Below, in pieces: positions 15,887-25,547 of a stretch of DNA of 64,000 bases. The stretch comes from JAFDZO01 sp044226845 (GTDB lineage Bacteria; Bacteroidota; Ignavibacteria; Tepidaquicellales; Tepidaquicellaceae). The notes under the pieces were generated by a model, which saw only the letters and a program-made list of their open reading frames with translations, was not told the origin of the DNA and made no database searches. The first letter of the stretch is position 1. Each line of letters starts with the position of its first letter. The DNA lies in NCBI GenBank assembly GCA_044226845.1, contig JBGAGG010000004.1:186001-250000 (forward strand), given 5' to 3'. Position numbers and translations under genes: made by a program.

Positions 15887-18007
15887 TTATTCCTGCATAA
15901 TTTTTCTTGAGAGAACTAATTCAGCAGCTACAAATATAAGAGCAAGTATTAAAAAATACTTCCAGAGTTCAATTCCGTATTTTGCTTCTTTGACAGAGTC
16001 TTTTACCTGACTGATATCATTAATTAACTTTACATTTTTAAAGGAATTTTTGAAGTGTTTTTCAATTTCGTTTACATCTTCTTTTGCTAAATTGCTTTCA
16101 TTTGAATTGAAGTTTAAAGCGAATGAATATTTTGAATTAGACGAATCGATAAATGAATATATTCCCGGCACAGATGAAAAATTACTGTATGGCAAAGCAA
16201 TATATGATGAAGATATAGAAGGTGAATAAGTGATTTTATTCTTCAACGAATTTATCGCAGAGTTTACTCTGAATAACTGATTAATGCTGACAACATTATT
16301 TTTTCCGATTGTGTAAGAAGTATTATTAATATTTCCCTGTGAGTAGAAAATGCTTCTTACTATTAAAGGAACAAAAATACTTTTCATTGGGAAATCTGAC
16401 ATTCTGTCATTGGCTGAGACTGCACTAAGCAGCGCTCTTCCCTGCCCTACATTGTTTTCAACCAGAAACGGTTTATTATTTGAAAGCTCTATTAGAGTTA
16501 CGTCTTTTTCACCGGGAGTAATTGAATAAAAACTTTTAAGCTCAGGTGAATCCAGTATAAATTTATCCGAGGTAAAGTTTAATTTTTCATTTTTAAAAAT
16601 CCCTGATAACAATGGGTGCTCAAAATTTACTCTGCCGATTTTAATTGATTTATTAACTTCACCATCTGAATTTATATTTGTCAGGTGCGCAGAATTTAAT
16701 TTTGTGAATAGTGCATTATAAGAATTTATATCAGCACTTTGTGACGGGAAAAAATAAGCTGTGCCGCCATTTGAAATATAATTTGAAAGCGCTTCAGTTT
16801 CCGAACTGCTGAATCTATCCTGACCCGAAAGAAAAACTATATTGTAAATTGATAAATTGGAAGGAAGTGTATTCAATTCACTCATATCAAATACATTGGA
16901 TTGTCTTTTAGTCGAATCAGCTAAAAGAGAAGATGCAGACTCTACAGCTAACTTAATAAACTTAGTATCATTTCCTATCAAACCGATTTTAAATTTTTCA
17001 GGAATGTAAAATGAAAAATAAATCTTGTTATCATATTTTATTTCATCGTCCTGAGCATAATCAATTACAAGTTCAATCATTCCGGAATTATTTCCCGCCT
17101 TCTCAGCTTTAAATGTAAGTTCAATCTTTTTATTTTCTGACGACTGCAAATCAACAACTTTTTCTCCCTTAAGAACATAGTTAGAATCATTCCCTTTACT
17201 ATAAATATTTAGTGTTTTATTTGATAAACCATACTGCGAAAAATTATGGACGTTTACACTAAACTTAACGTCTCTTCCCTGCTCAATAATTGCCGACTCG
17301 ACTATAAAATCTTCCAGCGAAATATTATTAATTTCCCTCTTACCGATATTAACTGCAAATAGAGAATAATCTGATTGTACACTTGAATTATTTACATCTG
17401 CAAAATTATTCTTTTGAAAATCAGAAATCATATAAACATTTCTGTTAAGGGATGAAGATTTATTAAGTAAATTTTTTGCAAACTCCAGACTTTGCGGGAT
17501 ATTAAAATCTTTATAAGATATCGTAATATTTTTTATTGAATCCTTATAGTTTGACTGTGTATTTGTCCAGTAAACAGGCGAAGGCTTTCCAAACTCAGAT
17601 GAGGCAATAATTGTAATTTCATCCGATGGATTTAATGTCGAAACAATATCGTTCACTGCAATTTTTGCCTGTTCAAGATATTCACCATATGCATCTTTGC
17701 CCGACATGCTGAAAGAATTATCGATTATAATAACTGAAGCGCTTGATGTTGAACTGTCTCCTGCAACACCTTTATAAACAGGATTTGCGAAAGCAAGAAC
17801 AAGAAATGCTATTACTAAGATTCTGAAGAGCAATAAAAGCAGCTGTTTGAGCTTAATCCTTTTCATTTTGGATTTTTGCAGCTCCTTCAAAAACATCAAT
17901 GTGCTGAACTCAACCTTCTTTAATTTTCTAAGATTAAAAAAATGTATAATTATAGGAATGGATATGGCAAAAAGGGCAAATAGTATCGATGGATTAAGGA
18001 ATGTCAT
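15887..18007 (-). CDS. BatA-domain membrane protein with von Willebrand A-type domain
   Basis: A 706-residue protein. Two N-terminal membrane helices (about 5-25 and 57-77) form the BatA/aerotolerance N-terminal domain (LNPSILFALFAISIPIIIHF, then FRILVIAFLVLAFANPV). A VWA domain follows with the MIDAS motif DxSxS at IIIDNSFSM (about 93-101). A long periplasmic part includes a glutamine-amidotransferase-like segment (about 350-560, FLSGQDRFSSSE and YISNGGTAYFFPSQ). A last membrane helix lies near the C-terminus (ILALIFVAAELVLSRKI). The family is common in Bacteroidota beside MoxR ATPases, but none is encoded here. Function unproven. Confidence 0.82.
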   Translation of the reverse strand: MTFLNPSILFALFAISIPIIIHFFNLRKLKKVEFSTLMFLKELQKSKMKRIKLKQLLLLLFRILVIAFLVLAFANPVYKGVAGDSSTSSASVIIIDNSFSMSGKDAYGEYLEQAKIAVNDIVSTLNPSDEITIIASSEFGKPSPVYWTNTQSNYKDSIKNITISYKDFNIPQSLEFAKNLLNKSSSLNRNVYMISDFQKNNFADVNNSSVQSDYSLFAVNIGKREINNISLEDFIVESAIIEQGRDVKFSVNVHNFSQYGLSNKTLNIYSKGNDSNYVLKGEKVVDLQSSENKKIELTFKAEKAGNNSGMIELVIDYAQDDEIKYDNKIYFSFYIPEKFKIGLIGNDTKFIKLAVESASSLLADSTKRQSNVFDMSELNTLPSNLSIYNIVFLSGQDRFSSSETEALSNYISNGGTAYFFPSQSADINSYNALFTKLNSAHLTNINSDGEVNKSIKIGRVNFEHPLLSGIFKNEKLNFTSDKFILDSPELKSFYSITPGEKDVTLIELSNNKPFLVENNVGQGRALLSAVSANDRMSDFPMKSIFVPLIVRSIFYSQGNINNTSYTIGKNNVVSINQLFRVNSAINSLKNKITYSPSISSSYIALPYSNFSSVPGIYSFIDSSNSKYSFALNFNSNESNLAKEDVNEIEKHFKNSFKNVKLINDISQVKDSVKEAKYGIELWKYFLILALIFVAAELVLSRKIMQE

Positions 18008-18089
18008 TCAGCAATTAAGGCTATAGTATTTGTATTTAAAAAGTTGTTAATTATAGCAATATTTTGTGCAATATTTACGAAAAAATTTA

Positions 18090-18722
18090 ATGCAGGCAGT
18101 CATATTTTTAAACGGAAGATTACCAAATACAAAAATCATCAAAAAATTCCTTCATAAAAATACTTTAATTATTGCTGCCGATGGCGGTGCAAATCAGATC
18201 AGAGATTTAAAATTAAGTGTTCATGTTATAATCGGTGACTTAGATTCCATTTCAGATGAAAACAAAAAATATTTTTTACGTAAAAAAACTGAAGTAATGA
18301 AAATTGAAGAACAGGATTCAACTGATTTTGAAAAAACTTTGAAGTACTGCCTTAAGAAAAAAATAAAAGATGTAACGGTGTTCGGGGCAACGGGAATGAG
18401 ACCTGACCATACTTTAAGTAATTTCAGCATCATAAAAAGATTTTATAAAAAATTAAATATTTGCATAATCACGGATGACTTCGCAGTGTTTTATCTACCG
18501 AAGCGTTTCTCATTTAACTACAAAAGAGGTGAAACAGTTTCATTAGTACCAATGCCAATTGCTACAGAAATAAAAACCAAAGGATTAGAATTTCCGCTTA
18601 ATAAAGAAACTCTTGAGTTTGGCAGACGTGAGGGCGCGCTTAATAGATCTAATTCGGATAAAGTGAGTATAAGTTTCAAAGAGGGCGACCTGCTTATTTT
18701 CAGAAAACATTTTCTAGTATAA
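18090..18722 (+). CDS. Thiamine diphosphokinase
   Basis: A protein of about 210 residues that transfers pyrophosphate from ATP to thiamine. The family motifs are present: AADGGANQIRDL, IIGDLDSIS, QDSTDFEKTLKYC and FGATGMRPDHTLSN. The acidic residues of GDLDS and the DSTD segment form the ATP/metal site. I place the start at ATG 18090 (MQAVIFLNG). An in-frame GTG at 18066 would add eight residues with no family precedent. It is divergent from the BatA gene and 5 bases upstream of a sodium:solute symporter gene. Thiamine transport by that neighbour is possible but unproven. Confidence 0.9.
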   Translation: MQAVIFLNGRLPNTKIIKKFLHKNTLIIAADGGANQIRDLKLSVHVIIGDLDSISDENKKYFLRKKTEVMKIEEQDSTDFEKTLKYCLKKKIKDVTVFGATGMRPDHTLSNFSIIKRFYKKLNICIITDDFAVFYLPKRFSFNYKRGETVSLVPMPIATEIKTKGLEFPLNKETLEFGRREGALNRSNSDKVSISFKEGDLLIFRKHFLV

Positions 18723-18727
18723 ATTTA

Positions 18728-20134
18728 TTGAGAGTTTCATTTTCCATATACGATTACGCTGTTATCATTTTATATTTTGCAATTTCAATTATAATAGGGT
18801 TAAGAGTAAAAGATGCGGATAAAACTAACGAAGGTTACCTTGTAGCAAGCAGAAGAATTACTCTTCCTGCTTTTGTTGCAACATTGGTTTCAACTTTCTA
18901 TGGCGGAATATTAGGTGTAGGAGAGTTCACATATAACTACGGATTTTCGAGCTGGATAATGAATGCATTCCCTTATTATTTTTTCATTACTATCTTTGCT
19001 TTCTTCTTAGCGAAGAAAATAAGGAAGAGTTCTTTATATACAATACCTGATAAGCTGGATTTAATATACGGAAAAAGAGTAAGTCTATTGGGAGCATTTT
19101 TGGTTTTTCTATTAGTAACACCTGCTCCTTATTTGTTAATGCTCGGAATTATTTTACAGTTGATTACGGGCTGGTCTTTACAGATTTCAATTTTAGTATG
19201 CCTGCTTCTTTCAATTGTGTATTTATTCAAAGGAGGATTAAAAGCTGATATTAATGTGAACATTTTTGAATTTGTAATGATGTACGTAGGCTTTGCAGTT
19301 ATCCTGCCATTTTGTTTTTCGAAAATTGGAGGGTTTGGATTTTTAGCAGATAATCTACCTGCAGAACATCTTACAATAACAGGCGGCAATTCATTATCAT
19401 ATATCTTAGTTTGGTTTTTAATTGGTTCATGGTCTTTAGTTGATCCAACATTTCATCAACGGTGCTATGCAGCAGAGAATCAATCCACGGCGAAAAAAGG
19501 AGTTTTAATTTCTTTACTGTTCTGGTTTATCTTTGATTTTTTTACTATTACAGTTGGTCTTTATGCAAGAGTATTTTTGCCTGATTTAAAAGAACCTCCT
19601 ATGGCATATCCGTTATTGGCAGATTCTATTTTACCAATAATTGTAAAAGGGGTTTTCTTTACAGGAATGATTGCAACTGTTATGTCAACATTACATTCAT
19701 ATATTTTCGTTTCGGCAACTACATTCGGAAATGATATTGTTTCAAGAATAAAAAATCAAAAGGATGTGCTTAATAAATATTCAAAGCTGGGAATAATAGT
19801 AACGGCAGCTATATCATTAATAATATCATTTTATTTTCCATCGGTTGTTCAGATATGGTACTTAATCGGAACTTTATGCATTCCTCCATTATTAATAAGT
19901 ATAATAACTTCTTATTTTGAAAAACTGCAGGTGAAATCATTTTATATTTTTAGTTCAATGCTTGCATCATTTGTAATTTCACTGGCCTCATTTTTAATCG
20001 GGCAGTTTAATCAGATCGATGGAAGCCCGGTATTTCCATTAGGTTGGGAACCGATGTACCCGGGCATGATAGCAGGACTTGGGATTTATTTTATAGGATT
20101 GTTAGAAAAGAATTTAAACAGAGTAAAAGTTTAA
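18728..20134 (+). CDS. Sodium:solute symporter (SSS family)
   Basis: A 468-residue protein with about 13 membrane helices. It has the SSS layout, beginning YAVIILYFAISIIIGLRVKD, then YLVASRRITLPAFVATLVST and the glycine-rich FYGGILGVGEF. A VDPTFHQRCYAAENQSTAKKG segment lies between middle helices. The start is TTG at 18728, five bases after the thiamine diphosphokinase stop. The patatin-like gene begins one base after its stop, also with TTG, so the three genes are probably co-transcribed. Substrate is not evident; linkage to thiamine phosphorylation makes thiamine or a precursor a reasonable but weak guess. Confidence 0.85.
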   Translation: MRVSFSIYDYAVIILYFAISIIIGLRVKDADKTNEGYLVASRRITLPAFVATLVSTFYGGILGVGEFTYNYGFSSWIMNAFPYYFFITIFAFFLAKKIRKSSLYTIPDKLDLIYGKRVSLLGAFLVFLLVTPAPYLLMLGIILQLITGWSLQISILVCLLLSIVYLFKGGLKADINVNIFEFVMMYVGFAVILPFCFSKIGGFGFLADNLPAEHLTITGGNSLSYILVWFLIGSWSLVDPTFHQRCYAAENQSTAKKGVLISLLFWFIFDFFTITVGLYARVFLPDLKEPPMAYPLLADSILPIIVKGVFFTGMIATVMSTLHSYIFVSATTFGNDIVSRIKNQKDVLNKYSKLGIIVTAAISLIISFYFPSVVQIWYLIGTLCIPPLLISIITSYFEKLQVKSFYIFSSMLASFVISLASFLIGQFNQIDGSPVFPLGWEPMYPGMIAGLGIYFIGLLEKNLNRVKV

Positions 20135-20135
20135 T

Positions 20136-22883
20136 TTGAGAAATAAACTTATAAAAATATTAATTGTTGTTACAGCATTCTTTGTGAATGGAGTTTCGTA
20201 TTCGCAGGTTATTGATACTATTAAACTGGAATATAAAATAAAAGAATCACTCGATACAAATTTATTCAATGTATTTCCTAGAAAAGTAAATAAAACAAAG
20301 ATTGGCTTGGTATTAAGCGGCGGCGGCGCAAGAGGAATTTCGCAACTCGGTGTAATGAGTGTGCTTGATGAAAACAATATTGAAATAGATCAGATTACAG
20401 GTACAAGCATTGGTGGAGTTACCGGGGGACTTTATGCAACAGGGTATACACCATCTAAGATAAGAGATATTTTTAAAAATGTTGACTGGGTAACAACGCT
20501 AAGTCTCACAGATAAGTACCAGCGTCAATATTTGTTCTTAGACCAGAAATTAATTCAGGATAAAAGCCTGCTTTCAATTTCAATTGATGGATTTACACCT
20601 ACATTTCCTTCTTCTTTATCAACAGGACAGAAACTTACCGAGCTGATAAACATTTTAATGCTTAATGCCAAATATCACCCGAGGAAAAATTTCAAAGATT
20701 TAAAAATACCACTTAGTGTTGTTGCAACTGATTTTGATAAAGGTGAAAAAGTAGTTCTTACCGAAGGGAATTTAAGCGAGAGTATTAAAGCTTCTTTCAC
20801 ATTTCCTTTACTATACTCTTCTATAAATATTGACGGGAAAAATTTAGTTGATGGAGGTTTAACAGCCAATATACCTGTAAGTGTTGCAAGGGAATCGGGT
20901 TCAGAATATATAATAACAGTTAATTCAACAAGCCCGTTAAGAAAACGGGAAGAGATTACAAATCCTTTATACACTGCTGATCACATTCTTTCAATTACAA
21001 TGAATCAGTTGAATAATGTACAACTGCAAAACTCCAACATTGTAATAACTCCTGATATTGAAAGAACGTCAACTTTCGATTTCGATAAAATAGATTACCT
21101 TTACGAAAAAGGAAGAATTGCAGCACAGGAACAGATTCAAAATATTATTGAAGGAATTGATTCAGCTGAAATTTCGTCTTCAAAGTATTTTAATAACTTT
21201 CTTATTAATGCTACACCTAAGCTTATCATACTTGGAGAAAATCAAGCCCGATTTAACTTTACAAAAATTACTGAGAACTTCACTGATAATAAATTTATAA
21301 GATATACTGAGATAGAACAAAAATTAAAACAACTTTATAAGACCGGCTACTTTAATAAGGTAGAAGCTCAAATAGTTGGAGAAACAAACGGCGCTATAAT
21401 TAATTTTATTGCAGAATCTAATGATGTTCTGGAAAATATAGTGTCCAACAGTTCTTATCCTGAAATAACTGATTTGATAAACAGCTTCAGAACTTTAAAT
21501 AGAAATAATGTATTAAATCTTAACCAGTGTTTTAAATTTTATGAAACTCTGCTTCAGACATTAAGAGATAATAATTTAAGCCTCGTTGAAATCGAGAAAT
21601 TTTATTTTAATCATACAAATAAAACTCTTGAAATATATTTTTCGGACGGCAAAATTAATAATCTTGATATAGAAGGAAATGATAAATCTAATGAGAATTT
21701 AATTCTACGCGAACTTTCATTCGATAAAGAAGAAATCATAAGAAAAGATAATCTTGAAAATTCTTTAAAAAATATCATTGGCACAAATCTCTTCAGACAG
21801 GTAAGTTTTGATTTTGATTTTGAAAAGAAAAGATATCAGCCTGACTTATTGATCAGAGTCGTTGAAAGAAGCTCCAGAAACATTCGTATTTCAGGAAGAG
21901 TAGACAACGAAAGAAATCTTCAGGGATATTTTGATATAAGAGATGAAAATTTATTCGGTACAGGTTTGGAAGCAGGGGCATTTTTTGCAGGCGGGTTAAG
22001 GAATCAATATTTTGAATTTGAATTTAAATCAAATCAATTGTTTAAATCTCCATTGACTTATGATTTATCTTATTATACAGGATTCAAAAATATTTACGAG
22101 TATAAAACATCTGTTGATAATAATAACAATGAATATGACAGAACTCAAACCGGTGAGTATAAAAATAAAAAAACCGGTTACAGTATACTTGTCGGCCTGC
22201 AAGTGGAAAAATTAGGAACAATATACGGCAAGCTGGGATTTGAATATCTTGCTGCGCAAAATCTTACTCCGGTGAATTCATTACGTGAGGAATATAATAC
22301 ACTTAAGTTTAAATTCGGCGGGAATTTTGATACGCGCGATATTCTCCCTTATCCTATGAACGGTTCATTAATAAATTTTTTCTACGAAACGTCACAAAAC
22401 AGATTAGGAGCTGATATCAGTTACTCAAAATTGTTTTTGAATTATGAACAATATGTATCTTTAGGTAAGCTGCATACAATAAGACCTAGGTTTATATTCG
22501 GTTCTGCAGATAAGACCACTCCCCTACCTGAATATTTTACAATCGGTGGAGAAGATTCATTTTATGGTATGGTTGAAGATGAAGCAACGGGAAGACAAAT
22601 TCTGGAATTTTCACTTGAGTACAGATTTAAATCCCCATTTAAATTTTTCTTTGATACCTACTTCAAAGCGCGTTACGATATTGGCAGAATTTGGGATAAT
22701 ACTACTGACGTAAAATTTAAAGATTTACGCCACGGAATTGGGAGTTCAATTTGTTTTGATACCCCAATCGGGGAATCAAGCTTTTCTGTAGGTAAAACAT
22801 TTTTAATTCAAAAAGGATTGACACAGGATTCTTTTATTTTCGGACCATATACATATTATTTTTCAATAGGATATAAATTTTAA
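20136..22883 (+). CDS. Patatin-like phospholipase fused to POTRA/Omp85 barrel
   Basis: A 915-residue outer-membrane hybrid. A signal peptide lies at about 1-23. The patatin domain (about 55-345) has the oxyanion loop GGGARG (62-67), nucleophile Ser91 in GTSIGG and the Asp239 dyad partner in DGGL. A POTRA-like region follows (about 350-590). The C-terminal part is a bacterial surface antigen barrel (about 600-915) ending in Phe, as outer-membrane barrels do. The architecture is that of PlpD-type (type Vd) proteins, in which a lipase is attached to its own barrel. The start is TTG, one base after the symporter stop. The lipase may act on lipids at or outside the outer membrane. Confidence 0.9.
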   Translation: MRNKLIKILIVVTAFFVNGVSYSQVIDTIKLEYKIKESLDTNLFNVFPRKVNKTKIGLVLSGGGARGISQLGVMSVLDENNIEIDQITGTSIGGVTGGLYATGYTPSKIRDIFKNVDWVTTLSLTDKYQRQYLFLDQKLIQDKSLLSISIDGFTPTFPSSLSTGQKLTELINILMLNAKYHPRKNFKDLKIPLSVVATDFDKGEKVVLTEGNLSESIKASFTFPLLYSSINIDGKNLVDGGLTANIPVSVARESGSEYIITVNSTSPLRKREEITNPLYTADHILSITMNQLNNVQLQNSNIVITPDIERTSTFDFDKIDYLYEKGRIAAQEQIQNIIEGIDSAEISSSKYFNNFLINATPKLIILGENQARFNFTKITENFTDNKFIRYTEIEQKLKQLYKTGYFNKVEAQIVGETNGAIINFIAESNDVLENIVSNSSYPEITDLINSFRTLNRNNVLNLNQCFKFYETLLQTLRDNNLSLVEIEKFYFNHTNKTLEIYFSDGKINNLDIEGNDKSNENLILRELSFDKEEIIRKDNLENSLKNIIGTNLFRQVSFDFDFEKKRYQPDLLIRVVERSSRNIRISGRVDNERNLQGYFDIRDENLFGTGLEAGAFFAGGLRNQYFEFEFKSNQLFKSPLTYDLSYYTGFKNIYEYKTSVDNNNNEYDRTQTGEYKNKKTGYSILVGLQVEKLGTIYGKLGFEYLAAQNLTPVNSLREEYNTLKFKFGGNFDTRDILPYPMNGSLINFFYETSQNRLGADISYSKLFLNYEQYVSLGKLHTIRPRFIFGSADKTTPLPEYFTIGGEDSFYGMVEDEATGRQILEFSLEYRFKSPFKFFFDTYFKARYDIGRIWDNTTDVKFKDLRHGIGSSICFDTPIGESSFSVGKTFLIQKGLTQDSFIFGPYTYYFSIGYKF

Positions 22884-22930
22884 TTTCTCCCCTTTTCATC
22901 TAAATATTGAAGTTCTTTTTATAACTTAAA

Positions 22931-22952
22931 TAGTTAATTTTCGTATTAACTA
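22931..22952. promoter_or_regulatory. Inverted repeat TAGTTAAT-N6-ATTAACTA
   Basis: Perfect 8-bp arms around TTTCGT, ending 20 bases before the start codon of the first SpoIIE phosphatase gene. It could be an operator or a leader hairpin that covers the start region. Confidence 0.4.
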
Positions 22953-22972
22953 CCAACTTCACAATTTAATTA

Positions 22973-25489
22973 ATGCTCTCCGGTAAAATTTCTGAAAATA
23001 CCGTAAGAACTGCACTGATTTTAATAACCACTTATTTTGTATTAATATTTGGTGCAATCATACTTAATGTATATACTAATCCTTTAGGAATTGATGACTC
23101 TTTGAAATCGCAAATTCCTTCAGGAGAATATGCCGGTATGTTTGCATTTGCGCAGGTAAATGCCGGTGGAGTAACAGACCAGGCAGGAATTAAAGTCGGT
23201 GATATTCTGGTAGCGATTAACGGAGAAAGAATAACAAACACTCTTCAGGATCAATTTATATTAAACAAGCTGAAACCTAATGAGATTGTCGAATATACAA
23301 TAATCAGAGACAGTCAGCCAATAAGTATAAACGTTAAACCTAGAAAGTACTTTCACCTCCTTTTTTACATTTTTGCTCTTCAGGGATTTATATTTCTTCT
23401 CATAGGATTTTTAGTTGGCTATTCAGCACCAAAAGAAAAAGCATCTTTACTTTTCTACTCTTTAGGGATGAGCTGCTCTTTAGGATTTTTAATCTACGGC
23501 GGCGTTCAGCTTTATTTTTCAGGCTCATCTTTCATTCTATATAATTGCTTCTTCTTTTCATTACTGTTTCTTCCCATTTTAATACATTTTTTTGCAAGTT
23601 ATCCCATAGATTACAAGTCAAAGCTCAGGAGGCCTTTAATACTCTTAAATTATTTGTTTATTTTTTTATTACAAATAGCTCTTAATCTAAATGATGTTTA
23701 TAACTTTGTAGAACTGCCAATAGTATTTTACAGATTCATACAGTTTATTAATCTTGCTTATATAATAATTGCATTACTATTCCTGATAAAAGCTTATGTA
23801 AAAATCAGATTAGAAGACCTTGCTCTGAAAAAATCTTTAAGGATTATTTTAATCGGCTTTATCATCGGAGTTTTGGGCCTCATATATTATTTCATACTGC
23901 TTTCATTTATCTATACCACAAGCAATGCTTATAATACTCTTTTCAGAATTCCGACAATTGCAGTGCTTGCAATTCCACTTTCATTGGGATATTCGATTTT
24001 TAAATATAGAATACTTGAAACTGAATTTATCATAAAGAAGAGCCTTGTCTTCGGTATAGTTACAGCCTTCATTGTAGGATTTTATCTTTTAATAGTCTTC
24101 TTAATAGATAACTTTGTCTCAGTTTATTTTAATACGAATAAGCAAATTCTCACTATTACAGTCGTCATTATCATTACTTTTACATTCGACTTTGTAAACA
24201 AAAAAGCCAAAGATTACATAGATAAAAAACTGTACCGAGAGCGTTACAATTACAGACGCTCACTTCTGGAGTTTACCACAGAAATACAATATCTTCCAAA
24301 TATAAAACAAATCATTGAAATTTTTGCGCGCATCGTAAAGAAATCGATGGGAGTTAAAAGAATGGATATTGTTATTAAAGATCTGGCATATTTTAATCTC
24401 CTTCAGGAAACAAATTACCTGCAAGACAGACAATTCAGTGATGAAGATGACGACAAAAGTATCCCTTATCTAAAATTATTTACAAAAGATAAAAAATCTA
24501 AACTACTATATAGTCTTCTGATTCAGGAGTTAAAATTAACTGAAACTGAAAAAAAAGTTATTACCGATGCAGGTATTGTTTTATCGGTACCTCTTATTTA
24601 CGATGATAATTTAATAGGCGCACTTAACTTCGGACCTAAAGATTCAGGTAAAGCTTACTCTGATGAAGATATTGATTTACTTGAGACATTATCTTCTCAC
24701 TGCGCAGTGGCTTTTGAAAACTCACGATTATTAAGGGAAGAATTGGAAAAAAAGAAACTTGACGAAGAGTTATCGATAGCAAAAAATATTCAGGCGGGTC
24801 TGCTTCCTAAACTTACTAAAACAATTCAAGGTCTGGATATAAGCGGCATTTCCATTCCTGCAAAAGAAATTGGCGGAGATTTCTACGATTGCATCGAAAT
24901 GAGTAATGAAAGATATTTGCTTGTTATAGGAGATGTTTCTGGAAAAGGAATTCCTGCTGCACTCTACATGGCTAAAATACAGGCAATGATTCAGTATGCC
25001 TCAGGCATTTATCCTACACCTAAAGAAATTTTGCAGGCAGTAAATAACTTAATTTATGACAGCATTGATAGAAAATCTTTTGTAACAATTGAACTGGCTA
25101 TATTTGATTTAAAAAATAAGAAAGTAAAAATATGCCGTGCTGGACATAATCCGTCTATATCGGTAAAAAAGGATACAATTAACTTTATTACCAATACCGG
25201 GATCGGAATAGGATTAGATAAAGAAAAAATCTTCAATGAAAATCTTACCGAAAGTGAACTTGATATAACACCCGGTGAAACGTTCGTATTCTACACTGAC
25301 GGACTTACAGAGGCATTCGATGAAAAGAAAGAATTGTATTCACAAAAAAGATTATTTGAAATTCTGGAGAAAAATAAAGACTGTGATGCAAATGACTTAA
25401 CCAAGAAGTGCATTGATGACATAGTTTTGTTCAGAGGAAATGCCGAACAAAACGATGATATTACCCTGCTTATAGTTAAAACAACGTAA
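22973..25489 (+). CDS. Membrane SpoIIE/RsbU-type phosphatase with PDZ and GAF domains (copy 1)
   Basis: An 838-residue signalling protein. One membrane helix (about 12-33) is followed by a periplasmic PDZ-like domain (about 55-118, NAGGVTDQAGIKVGDILVAI). About seven to eight membrane helices come next (about 120-415). A GAF domain (about 430-600) ends in a short coiled linker, and a PP2C/SpoIIE domain closes the protein (about 620-838). The phosphatase metal sites are intact: GGDFYD, GDVSGKGIPAALYM, YTDGLTEAFD and NDDITLL. Such enzymes dephosphorylate anti-anti-sigma (STAS) proteins. No STAS protein or RsbW-type kinase is nearby. The next gene is a close paralogue. Confidence 0.88.
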   Translation: MLSGKISENTVRTALILITTYFVLIFGAIILNVYTNPLGIDDSLKSQIPSGEYAGMFAFAQVNAGGVTDQAGIKVGDILVAINGERITNTLQDQFILNKLKPNEIVEYTIIRDSQPISINVKPRKYFHLLFYIFALQGFIFLLIGFLVGYSAPKEKASLLFYSLGMSCSLGFLIYGGVQLYFSGSSFILYNCFFFSLLFLPILIHFFASYPIDYKSKLRRPLILLNYLFIFLLQIALNLNDVYNFVELPIVFYRFIQFINLAYIIIALLFLIKAYVKIRLEDLALKKSLRIILIGFIIGVLGLIYYFILLSFIYTTSNAYNTLFRIPTIAVLAIPLSLGYSIFKYRILETEFIIKKSLVFGIVTAFIVGFYLLIVFLIDNFVSVYFNTNKQILTITVVIIITFTFDFVNKKAKDYIDKKLYRERYNYRRSLLEFTTEIQYLPNIKQIIEIFARIVKKSMGVKRMDIVIKDLAYFNLLQETNYLQDRQFSDEDDDKSIPYLKLFTKDKKSKLLYSLLIQELKLTETEKKVITDAGIVLSVPLIYDDNLIGALNFGPKDSGKAYSDEDIDLLETLSSHCAVAFENSRLLREELEKKKLDEELSIAKNIQAGLLPKLTKTIQGLDISGISIPAKEIGGDFYDCIEMSNERYLLVIGDVSGKGIPAALYMAKIQAMIQYASGIYPTPKEILQAVNNLIYDSIDRKSFVTIELAIFDLKNKKVKICRAGHNPSISVKKDTINFITNTGIGIGLDKEKIFNENLTESELDITPGETFVFYTDGLTEAFDEKKELYSQKRLFEILEKNKDCDANDLTKKCIDDIVLFRGNAEQNDDITLLIVKTT

Positions 25490-25493
25490 GAAA

Positions 25494-25505
25494 TTACAGC
25501 TGTAA
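25494..25505. promoter_or_regulatory. Palindrome TTACAGCTGTAA between the phosphatase genes
   Basis: A perfect 12-bp palindrome in the 58-base gap between the two phosphatase genes, directly after the first stop codon. It has no loop and no adjacent strong T-run, so it looks more like a protein site than a terminator. Confidence 0.3.
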
Positions 25506-25547
25506 CATTTTTTAATATATTGTGTATACAAAGAATATAAATTGCTT

